6,035 nt of DNA from Clostridia bacterium (GTDB taxonomy: Bacteria > Bacillota > DSM-521 > Neomoorellales > Neomoorellaceae): assembly GCA_012727745.1 (NCBI GenBank), contig JAAYGJ010000283.1, positions 1 through 6,035 on the forward strand, written 5' to 3'. The notes beneath the pieces are model-generated. The model saw only the letters and a list, made by a program, of their open reading frames with translations, ran no database searches and was not told the DNA's origin. Both the position numbers and the translations under genes were made by a program. The stretch's first letter is position 1. Each line of letters begins with the position of its first letter. This document shows positions 1 through 5,360 of the stretch, piece by piece.

Positions 1-2
1 CT

Positions 3-1580
3 GCGCGGCAGCGGCAGATCAGGACTTTGCCGGGGATGGGCAGCAAAACCGAGCTGGCTATCCTCAGGGGCCTGGAGATGTTAAAAGAAATGCAGGGGCA
101 AGTTACCCTGGGCATAGCGCGGCCGCTGGCCCTGCTTTTGCAACAGCAAATTTTAGCCATTCCAGGTGTTGAACAGGCAGAACCGGCCGGCAGTGTACGG
201 CGCGGCAAGGAAATGGTAGGCGATGTTGACCTGGTGGTAGCGGTGCAGCCTGATAACCAGGTGACCGCAGTTATGACCCGCCACCCGCAGGTAAAAAAAG
301 TACTGGCCAGCGAACCGGACCGCCTGGTCCTGTTGACCTACCTGGGAGTAAAGATAGAGATTATTATGGTAAAGCCCGAAGATTTCGGGGCTACTTTATT
401 TTATGCCACCGGGGCCCGGGCACACCGGCGCCGCTTGTTGCGCCTGGCGGCCATAAGGGGCCTTGAGCCTGCCGCTCTGGGGCTTACTACTGCCAACTGG
501 CTGACTGCAGCAGCAGAGGTCCAGGCCGAGCTGGCAGGGGAAGAAAGCCCCCAGGACGCTGAACCGGAGCAGGAGGGCTTGCAGGATTATAAAACGGAGC
601 AGGCAAATTCCCGGCCCCTTGGGCTGCCGGCAGCGCCGCCTGAGTGTAGTTGTGGGCGGTTAGATGCCCGGCTGCCAGGGGGTTTAAGCGAGGCGGAACA
701 GGAGGAAGCCGTTTTTTATAAACGTCTGGGGTTGCCGTACATTGTGCCGGAATTGCGGGAAGACCGGGGCGAGCTGGCAGCCGCCCTGCGCGGCGAACTG
801 CCCCGTTTAATTACTTTGGATGATATTCGCGGCGATCTTCACCTCCACAGCAACTACAGCGACGGGGTGGATACGATCGCTGCGCTGGCAGCAGCGGCCC
901 GCCGGCGGGGCTACAGCTACCTGGCTATCACTGACCATTCCCGTTCTCTGGTAATTGCCCGGGGCTTAAGCGGGGAAAAGATCAAACGGCAGCGGGAGGA
1001 GATAGACAGGTTGAACGAGCGGCTGGAGGGGATTCGTGTTCTGGCAGGCATTGAGGTAGATATCCTGCCTGACGGCCGCCTGGACTACGATGATGAAACC
1101 TTACGCCAATTTGACCTGGTCATTGCCTCGGTCCACAGCGCTTTTCGCCAGCCCGAAGAGCAGATGATGGCCCGCCTGGAAGCGGCTTTGCGTCACCCCT
1201 ATGTGGACATCCTGGGGCATCCTACCGGGCGAATGCTGGGACGCAGGCAGCCTTATGCTGCCGACGTGAATAGAATTATCGAGCTGGCAGCAGAGACAGG
1301 CACTATCCTCGAGATAAATGCCAGCCCGGACCGGCTGGACTTAAATGATGTGGCAGTGCGCCTGGCAAAAAAACGGGGAGTACCGATCGCCATAAATACG
1401 GATGCCCATGATTCCCGGCGCCTGGCTGATATGGAATACGGGCTCCTTACCGCCCGGCGAGGCTGGCTGGAGCCCCAGGACGTGGTCAACACCTGGGAGC
1501 TGAAGCGCCTGCTGGCAAGGTTGAAGCGCAACAGGAAGCAAGAGGGGAATAAAAGGATTGCTAAATTGGAGCAAGCGTAA
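3..1580 (+). CDS. polX: DNA polymerase X family protein (PolX) with C-terminal PHP domain, 5'-truncated by the window
   Basis: Repair polymerase of the bacterial PolX type, expected to fill short gaps in base excision repair, with a PHP metal-dependent 3'-5' exonuclease/phosphatase domain. The frame is open from base 3. A TTG at 27 lies inside the conserved helix-hairpin-helix (LPGMGSKTE), so it is not the real start, and roughly 100-130 N-terminal residues lie upstream. Counting that TTG as residue 1: palm motif GSVRRG at 55-60, catalytic DVD at 66-68, YATGA at 126-130, a linker at about 153-222, the conserved LGLPYIVPELRED at 234-246, then PHP at about 267-500. PHP metal ligands all appear present: DLHLH 270-274, TDH 302-304, E343, H370, H398, DAH 459-461. 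Oddities: the usual third catalytic Asp (VDLR) reads as Glu111 (KIEI), YFTGS reads YATGA, and the linker is about 50 residues longer than I expect, with an acidic stretch and a CSC. Family assignment is secure; polymerase competence is uncertain. Confidence 0.95.
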   Translation, partial: ARQRQIRTLPGMGSKTELAILRGLEMLKEMQGQVTLGIARPLALLLQQQILAIPGVEQAEPAGSVRRGKEMVGDVDLVVAVQPDNQVTAVMTRHPQVKKVLASEPDRLVLLTYLGVKIEIIMVKPEDFGATLFYATGARAHRRRLLRLAAIRGLEPAALGLTTANWLTAAAEVQAELAGEESPQDAEPEQEGLQDYKTEQANSRPLGLPAAPPECSCGRLDARLPGGLSEAEQEEAVFYKRLGLPYIVPELREDRGELAAALRGELPRLITLDDIRGDLHLHSNYSDGVDTIAALAAAARRRGYSYLAITDHSRSLVIARGLSGEKIKRQREEIDRLNERLEGIRVLAGIEVDILPDGRLDYDDETLRQFDLVIASVHSAFRQPEEQMMARLEAALRHPYVDILGHPTGRMLGRRQPYAADVNRIIELAAETGTILEINASPDRLDLNDVAVRLAKKRGVPIAINTDAHDSRRLADMEYGLLTARRGWLEPQDVVNTWELKRLLARLKRNRKQEGNKRIAKLEQA

Positions 1581-2187
1581 GCCCTACCCGCAGGAGTTTT
1601 ACGAACAGCAGACGGTAGTTGTAGCCCGCGAGCTGCTGGGCAGCTACATGGTTTATGATTCTCCGGACGGGCTACTGGTCGCCCGGGTGGTGGAAACAGA
1701 AGCCTATACCGGTCCGGACGATCCGGCCTGTCACTCGGCTCGCGGTAAGAAGCAGGGCAACGCCGTTATGTTCGGACCGGCAGGGCGGGTTTATGTCTAC
1801 TTGATTTATGGTATGTACTACTGTTTTAACATCACGACGGATTCGTTGACGACACCGGCAGCTGTGCTGCTGCGGGCTCTGGAACCCCTGGAGGGCATAG
1901 GAGTAATGGCCCGGCGGCGGGGGACGGACGACCTCCGCAATCTATGTAGCGGCCCCGGCAAGCTCTGCCAGGCACTGGGCATCAACAAAGATTTTAACGG
2001 TCTAAGTGTCGTAACAGGCCCCATTCGTTTTTATCCTCCCGACCAGGGAGCTGAAGATAGGGCGGTTATGGTCGGCCCCCGGGTCGGCATCTCCCGGGCC
2101 GCCGACTGGCCTTTGCGCTTTTACCTGGAGGGCAACCCCTTTGTATCCCGTGTACCCCGCCGTTACGCAGGTAAAAGGCTTACCTAG
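1558..2187 (+). CDS. mpg: 3-methyladenine DNA glycosylase (AAG/MPG family)
   Basis: Monofunctional DNA glycosylase of the mammalian AAG type, which excises alkylated purines and hypoxanthine to leave abasic sites. The 209 residues match the usual bacterial length of about 200. Motifs correspond to the human active site: VETEAY 45-50 (E48 = catalytic Glu125, Y50 = Tyr127), H59 in CHSARG (= His136), YVYLIYGMY 79-87 (Y81 = Tyr159, Y84 = the intercalating Tyr162), N91 (= Asn169), LLRALEPLEG 104-113 (R106 = Arg182), then SGPGKLCQALGI and GPRVGISRA. The start is TTG at 1558, preceded by AGGGGAA at 1543-1549. The next in-frame ATG (residue 31) would delete the conserved N-terminal helix. The gene overlaps the polX end by 23 bp in another frame, so the two are almost certainly co-transcribed and perhaps translationally coupled. 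Glycosylase followed by gap-filling polymerase is a coherent base-excision-repair pairing. Confidence 0.95.
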   Translation: MLNWSKRKPYPQEFYEQQTVVVARELLGSYMVYDSPDGLLVARVVETEAYTGPDDPACHSARGKKQGNAVMFGPAGRVYVYLIYGMYYCFNITTDSLTTPAAVLLRALEPLEGIGVMARRRGTDDLRNLCSGPGKLCQALGINKDFNGLSVVTGPIRFYPPDQGAEDRAVMVGPRVGISRAADWPLRFYLEGNPFVSRVPRRYAGKRLT

Positions 2188-2275
2188 TTTATAGCTGCTG
2201 CCGTCTCGTAACCTGGAGAGGCCGCAAGGCGGTACCATTATATCAAGGCAAGAACTAAAAAGGACGGTAAATACG
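2188..2275 (+). other. Possible structured 3' UTR of the repair operon
   Basis: Noncoding stretch between the glycosylase stop and the terminator. It contains a short hairpin, GCC-GCAA-GGC at 2221-2230, with a GNRA-type tetraloop. A longer-range pairing of TGCCGTC (2199-2205) with GACGGTA (2263-2269) would enclose it, giving 7 pairs including one G-U. I cannot match it to a known riboswitch or RNA family. Chance pairing is quite possible. Confidence 0.25.
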
Positions 2276-2325
2276 AATAACCCTGGCAGCGATTTTTCTA
2301 TTTATGACCTGCCGGGTTATTTTTT
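2276..2325 (+). terminator. Rho-independent terminator of the polX-mpg operon
   Basis: The left arm AATAACCCTGGCAG (2276-2289) pairs with the right arm CTGCCGGGTTATT (2309-2321) over 13 bp with one bulged T. The loop is 19 nt, and the T run at 2320-2325 overlaps the end of the stem. It lies 88 bp past the glycosylase stop and is the first strong terminator on the strand, so it should end the repair transcript. The stem is symmetric enough to work partly on the other strand, but no minus-strand gene is seen here. Confidence 0.85.
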
Positions 2326-2338
2326 CGGGTTATTTTTT
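2313..2338 (+). repeat. 13-bp tandem duplication of the terminator right arm and T-tract
   Basis: CGGGTTATTTTTT occurs twice head-to-tail (2313-2325 and 2326-2338), and the second copy has one further T. The first copy forms the distal half of the terminator stem plus its T run. The second could pair through GGGTTATT with AATAACCC of the left arm, an alternative and weaker hairpin with a second T run. It looks like a slippage duplication that produced a backup termination point. Confidence 0.85.
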
Positions 2339-2339
2339 T

Positions 2340-2453
2340 ATATATTCCCTTGTCAGGGAACAAGAACGTTTGCCGAAGGCGGCGAAAAACTCGCCTCTCT
2401 TACTATAAACATTTTCCAGACATCTACAGGGATTTAATTGGCAACAGTTTTTT
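2340..2453 (+). other. Intergenic stretch with two short hairpins, function unknown
   Basis: No coding potential is convincing here. There are two inverted repeats: TTCCCT-TGTC-AGGGAA (2345-2360, perfect 6-bp arms) and GGCGA-AAAAC-TCGCC (2381-2395, perfect 5-bp arms). Both lie upstream of the proposed glycosidase promoter, so they would be in its 5' flank rather than its leader RNA. They could be protein-binding sites or remnants; neither has a T-tract of its own. Confidence 0.3.
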
Positions 2454-2482
2454 GCAGGAACCGCTGCTTTCCTGTCGAACTA
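2454..2482 (+). promoter_or_regulatory. Candidate sigma-H promoter of the GH18 glycosidase gene
   Basis: GCAGGAACC (2454-2462) fits the sigma-H -35 element RNAGGAWWW except for the last two bases. GTCGAACTA (2474-2482) fits the -10 element RNNGAATWW except for C instead of T. The spacer is 11 bp, inside the known 11-12 range. Transcription would begin near 2488, giving a leader of about 55 nt before the ATG at 2544. No comparably good sigma-A promoter is seen: TATAGT at 2481 lacks a properly spaced -35. Sigma-H drives genes of the transition to stationary phase and sporulation. The call rests on consensus matching only. Confidence 0.6.
2473..2479 (+). promoter_or_regulatory. Spo0A-binding 0A box (TGTCGAA)
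   Basis: Exact match to the 0A box consensus TGTCGAA; I noticed no other copy in the window. It lies on top of the -10 of the candidate sigma-H promoter. A regulator bound there would more likely block than help polymerase, unless transcription starts from another promoter further down. It is followed by a perfect 10-bp palindrome AACTATAGTT (2478-2487). The heptamer also resembles a sigma-H -10 by sequence (GTCGAA), so the two readings are not independent. Confidence 0.45.
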
Positions 2483-2543
2483 TAGTTAATCATTAGTTTA
2501 CATAAGTATTTTTTGCGCGGCAATACAAAAAAGAGAGGCACCA

Positions 2544-3806
2544 ATGAAAAAATACTTAGCTTATCTACCCTGTTTGCCATACTTGTTGGCAATTGTTTTG
2601 TTGTTATCTGTTATTGTGGTACCGTCAATGGCCAGCCCGCTGCTGCAGGAGAACCAGTTGCGGGCTCGCAACTTGATGTCGCCCGAACCGGAGCCACCGC
2701 CGGAGCCTGCTGCCCTGGCACCGGAGCCGGAAATTTTGCCACCGGAAGAAGTTGAAGTTGAAGCTGAAACGGAGCCCCAGCCGGAACCGGAACCGGAAGC
2801 CGAAAAGGAAGAGAAGAAAGTAAAAGCCAAAGCAAATAGACAATCGTCCCGGGGTTCTAAGTACCATATCCTGGGTTACTATACGGTGGACTATCTCGGC
2901 GATAGGCGTTCTTATAATTCGCTCAAATCCTATGGCAGCCACCTGGACAGTATCGCTACCTTTAGCTTTTTGATTGACGGCAGGGGCAATATCAGCGGTA
3001 GCACGCCGAGGGATGGGGTAAAGCTGGCGTGGAATAAAGGCGTTACCCCGCTGGCACTGCTGCACAACTACCGGGACGGGGCTTTCAGCTACACTGACGC
3101 CCACAAGCTGCTTAGCAGCAAGGAAAACCGCCGACGGCTTATTAATAACATGGTCAAAGTGCTGCAAAGGGACGGCTACGCAGGAGTCAATATTGATATT
3201 GAGGATGTCCCTTATTATGACCGCAGCAACTACACCGCCCTGGTGCGCGAGTTTAAAGCAGCACTGGAGCCTCTGGGCTTGTTGACGGTAGTATCAATAC
3301 CGGCTAAAACCTGGGATGCGCCCCAGGACGGCTGGTCCGGAGCCTTTGATTATGCCGCCATCGGCAAATATGCCGATCTGGTGCAGATTATGGCCTATGA
3401 TGAACACTGGTTCGGCGGTCCGGCGGGACCGGTTGCTTCCCTGCCCTGGGTGGAACAGGTTGTCAGGTATGCCGTTCAGCAGATCCCCAGGGAAAAAATT
3501 TTGCTGGGGATTGCAACTTACGGCTATGATTGGAGCTATTATGGCACCGCTGCCGTCACAGCTAGGACTGTCAGCTCCCTGATAAGCAATTATGGCGCTA
3601 CGCCCCAGTGGAGCAACAAGCATTCTGTGCCCTATTTTTATTACTACCGTGATGTGGTCCGGCACGAAGTTTGGTATGAAAATGCAATTTCAGCGCGCAT
3701 GAAATTTGACCTGGTCACAAAGTATAAGCTGAAGGGGATAGGTATTTGGAATCTGGGCGCTGAGGAGGCAGATTTCTGGCAGGCAGTGGCGGCAAAACTG
3801 CGCTGA
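2544..3806 (+). CDS. Exported GH18 glycosidase, spore cortex hydrolase (SleL/YaaH/YdhD) type, with Pro/Glu-rich stalk
   Basis: Secreted or membrane-tethered glycoside hydrolase family 18 protein, probably a peptidoglycan N-acetylglucosaminidase rather than a chitinase. Residues 1-30 form a signal sequence (KK, hydrophobic 11-27, likely cleavage after PSMA at 30). Residues 46-90 are a low-complexity Pro/Glu stalk (PEPEPPPEP, EPQPEPEPEAE), then a basic patch KKVKAKANRQ. The GH18 barrel fills 106-420: YHILGYYTVDY at the first strand, the catalytic DGYAGVNIDIED 210-221 with D218 and general acid E220, QIMAYDEHW 281-289, LGIATYGYDW 321-330 and the closing GIGIWNLG with W402. Asn216 takes the place of the first Asp of the DxDxE motif, as is usual in the YaaH/SleL branch (GVNIDFE). 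Unlike SleL or YaaH, no LysM domain is present. The start is ATG with AGAGG at 2534-2538, 5 nt upstream. It is a single gene between two terminator-like hairpins, with a sporulation-type promoter. Confidence 0.88.
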   Translation: MKKYLAYLPCLPYLLAIVLLLSVIVVPSMASPLLQENQLRARNLMSPEPEPPPEPAALAPEPEILPPEEVEVEAETEPQPEPEPEAEKEEKKVKAKANRQSSRGSKYHILGYYTVDYLGDRRSYNSLKSYGSHLDSIATFSFLIDGRGNISGSTPRDGVKLAWNKGVTPLALLHNYRDGAFSYTDAHKLLSSKENRRRLINNMVKVLQRDGYAGVNIDIEDVPYYDRSNYTALVREFKAALEPLGLLTVVSIPAKTWDAPQDGWSGAFDYAAIGKYADLVQIMAYDEHWFGGPAGPVASLPWVEQVVRYAVQQIPREKILLGIATYGYDWSYYGTAAVTARTVSSLISNYGATPQWSNKHSVPYFYYYRDVVRHEVWYENAISARMKFDLVTKYKLKGIGIWNLGAEEADFWQAVAAKLR

Positions 3807-3834
3807 GTGGTTTAACCGCAAGAAATATTCTCAG

Positions 3835-3870
3835 GCCGGCAGGGAAGCTAACCTGCCGGCTGTTGCATTT
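3835..3870 (+). terminator. Terminator-like hairpin after the glycosidase gene
   Basis: GCCGGCAGG (3835-3843) and CCTGCCGGC (3852-3860) form a perfect 9-bp GC-rich stem, extendable by a G-U pair, with an 8-nt loop. The following bases TGTTGCATTTT hold only an interrupted T run, so termination may be partial. It starts 28 bp after the glycosidase stop, which fits a transcript end between it and the phosphofructokinase gene. Confidence 0.6.
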
Positions 3871-3891
3871 TGTGGGAATAATTGCTAACAT
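3863..3891 (+). promoter_or_regulatory. pfkA: Weak sigma-A promoter candidate for the phosphofructokinase gene
   Basis: TTGCAT (3863-3868, 3 of 6 to consensus), a 17-bp spacer and TAACAT (3886-3891, 4 of 6). It is the best-spaced pair I found between the hairpin and the GTG start. It abuts the terminator stem. The match is poor and the call is tentative. Confidence 0.2.
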
Positions 3892-3951
3892 TTAGCTAGT
3901 GGTCTGGGGCTTCCTGCTGCCAGCCAGTAAAAAAAGAAAAGAGGCAAAAAC

Positions 3952-5037
3952 GTGGCTAAACGTTTGGGCATCCTGACCGGGGGCGGCGACTGTCCCGGAC
4001 TCAACGCTGTCATCAGGGCGGCCGCCAAAACTGCTTATCGACATCATTACGAGCTTATCGGTTTCCGCGACGGTTACGCCGGCCTGGTAGAAGGGCGCTA
4101 TCTTCAACTGGACCCTCCGGCCATCTCCGGCTTGCTGCACCGCGGCGGCACTATTCTGGGGACTAACAACCGCAAGGATCCATTTAACTACCCGGTCAAA
4201 GAGAACGGGCGCCTTAGCTACCGCGATATGTCCGACTGGGCGATGGAACGCCTGCAGGAGATGGGGATAGAAGTCCTGCTGGTTGTCGGCGGTGACGGCA
4301 CCCTATCCGGGGCGCGGGACTTCAAACATAAAGGAGTGCGGGTAATCGGCATTCCCAAGACTATCGATAACGACCTGGCAGCTACTGACCAGACCTTTGG
4401 CTTTGATACCGCCGTGCGTACGGCAACTGATGCTTTGGACAAACTACATACTACTGCCGAGTCTCACCACCGGGTGATGGTGCTGGAACTGATGGGGCGT
4501 TATGCCGGCTGGATTGCCCTTTACAGCGGCCTGGCCGGTGGCGCTGACGTTATTTTGATCCCGGAGATACCCTGGCACATCGATGGCGTGCTGGCCAAAA
4601 TCAGAGCCCGCCAGGCAGAAGGGAAGCCCTTCAGCATTGTGGTGGTGGCGGAAGGGATCAAGTCACCGCAGGGTGAACTGGTAGTAAAACGAGTGGTAGA
4701 AGACAGTGCCGAAAAGGTGCGCCTGGGCGGCGCCGGCCAGATGGTAGGAAAGCTGATTGAGGAGCGGGGAGGCATTGAGACCCGGGTTACAGTACTGGGC
4801 CACATCCAGCGGGGCGGCTCGCCTTCCGCCTATGACCGGGTGCTGGCGACCCGCTTTGGCCAGGCAGCGGCTGAACTGGCGATTCAAGGTATTCACGGGG
4901 TCATGGTTTGCCTGCAGGGTAGCGAGATTTCTCATGTACCCCTGGAAGAGGCTGTTTCAAAACTGCGCACCATACCTCCGGACCACCAGCTTATACAGAC
5001 TGCCCGGGCTATCGGCATCAGTTTTGGCGAAATTTAA
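3952..5037 (+). CDS. pfkA: 6-phosphofructokinase, group III (mixed ATP/PPi clade)
   Basis: Cytosolic enzyme converting fructose 6-phosphate to fructose 1,6-bisphosphate, the committed step of glycolysis, reversible if PPi-dependent. The 361-residue length and motifs suit the family: GILTGGGDCPGLNAVIR 6-22, GTILGTNNR 66-74, GGDGT 113-117, PKTIDND 135-141 with the catalytic base D139, TTAESH 167-172, MGRYAGW 181-187, VAEG 232-235, and LGHIQRGGSPSAYDR 282-296. GGGDCPGLNAVIR and PKTIDND mark the actinobacterial/clostridial group III rather than E. coli-like PfkA. Gly116 equals E. coli Gly104 (ATP-type), while Lys136 equals Gly124 (the Lys state typical of PPi enzymes). This combination occurs in ATP-using group III members, so ATP is the better guess, but the donor is not settled. 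The start is GTG with GAGG at 3941-3944, 7 nt upstream. It appears to be a single-gene unit. Confidence 0.93.
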   Translation: MAKRLGILTGGGDCPGLNAVIRAAAKTAYRHHYELIGFRDGYAGLVEGRYLQLDPPAISGLLHRGGTILGTNNRKDPFNYPVKENGRLSYRDMSDWAMERLQEMGIEVLLVVGGDGTLSGARDFKHKGVRVIGIPKTIDNDLAATDQTFGFDTAVRTATDALDKLHTTAESHHRVMVLELMGRYAGWIALYSGLAGGADVILIPEIPWHIDGVLAKIRARQAEGKPFSIVVVAEGIKSPQGELVVKRVVEDSAEKVRLGGAGQMVGKLIEERGGIETRVTVLGHIQRGGSPSAYDRVLATRFGQAAAELAIQGIHGVMVCLQGSEISHVPLEEAVSKLRTIPPDHQLIQTARAIGISFGEI

Positions 5038-5076
5038 GCGCGCGGGGCTTTTAGGTATTGCCGGTGAGGAGGCTGT

Positions 5077-5118
5077 ATGATTTTCTTACAGGATTTGACT
5101 ATTCACAGATTAAAATGA
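5077..5118 (+). CDS. Possible 13-residue leader peptide
   Basis: ATG to TGA encoding MIFLQDLTIHRLK, preceded by a perfect AGGAGG (5067-5072), though the spacing is only 4 nt. It lies 39 bp after the phosphofructokinase stop. There is no run of one amino acid that would suggest classical attenuation. It may be chance, or a short translated leader on a read-through transcript. I do not recognise it. Confidence 0.2.
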   Translation: MIFLQDLTIHRLK

Positions 5119-5122
5119 CAAT
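5095..5122 (+). promoter_or_regulatory. Weak sigma-A promoter candidate upstream of the signal peptidase
   Basis: TTGACT (5095-5100, 5 of 6) with a 16-bp spacer and GACAAT (5117-5122, 4 of 6). It would give a leader of about 230 nt before the signal peptidase gene. It overlaps the tiny ORF at 5077-5118, so at most one of the two is likely to matter. Overlapping it, ACAGGATTT (5088-5096) fits a sigma-H -35, but no GAAT follows at the right distance. Confidence 0.25.
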
Positions 5123-5346
5123 GGCGATGAATCAAAGCTATTATTATGACAGCACTTTCGTTATCATATAAATTATGCGAATTATGGCTTACAATGTAAA
5201 CGCCCCTGGATACGTTAGAAATATCTAAAAATATGCAGAAAATTAGGGTTTTACCAGGAGGTATGATAGACCCCTTAGCAGCAGACCCGTGATTTTTATT
5301 ACGGGTTAGGCTTAAGGTGTGGCAGCTTTGCAGGTGGGCTGCCGGG
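5123..5346 (+). other. AT-richer intergenic leader with short palindromes
   Basis: No gene is supported here. Elements seen: a direct repeat of AATTATG (5171-5177 and 5180-5186); TTACA-A-TGTAA (5189-5199), an operator-like palindrome; TTAGA-AATA-TCTAA (5215-5228), a second one; an AGGAGG at 5256-5261 with no usable start; a hairpin ACCCGT...ACGGGT (5285-5290 with 5301-5306); and a hairpin GGCAGC...GCTGCC (5321-5326 with 5338-5343) just before the signal peptidase Shine-Dalgarno. The last two would sit in the mRNA leader. No riboswitch class that I know is recognisable. Confidence 0.35.
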
Positions 5347-5360
5347 AAAGGAGCGCTGTT

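Noticed and set aside
27..29. TTG as the start codon of polX
   Set aside because: The frame continues upstream to base 3 and the TTG lies in the middle of the conserved helix-hairpin-helix motif, so the gene simply enters the window from the left.
2513..2755. Plus-strand open frame overlapping the glycosidase start
   Set aside because: It is out of frame with a well-supported signal peptide and GH18 protein and resembles no family.
2625..3167. Long reverse-strand open frame (180 codons) across the glycosidase gene
   Set aside because: It mirrors the Pro/Glu low-complexity region and barrel of a clear plus-strand gene, has no recognisable domain, and its composition is that of a codon shadow.
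5033..5055. Possible terminator AAGC...GCTTTT just after the phosphofructokinase stop
   Set aside because: The stem is only four pairs and the T run is four bases, too weak to call.
5088..5134. Second sigma-H promoter upstream of the signal peptidase (ACAGGATTT, and separately GATGAATCA)
   Set aside because: The good -35 has no GAAT at 11-12 bp, and the good -10 has only AGAT in its -35 core. The two halves are too far apart to work together.
5256..5292. AGGAGG followed by an ATG and a 9-residue reading frame
   Set aside because: The gap between AGGAGG and ATG is a single base, too short for initiation, and the product would be nine residues.
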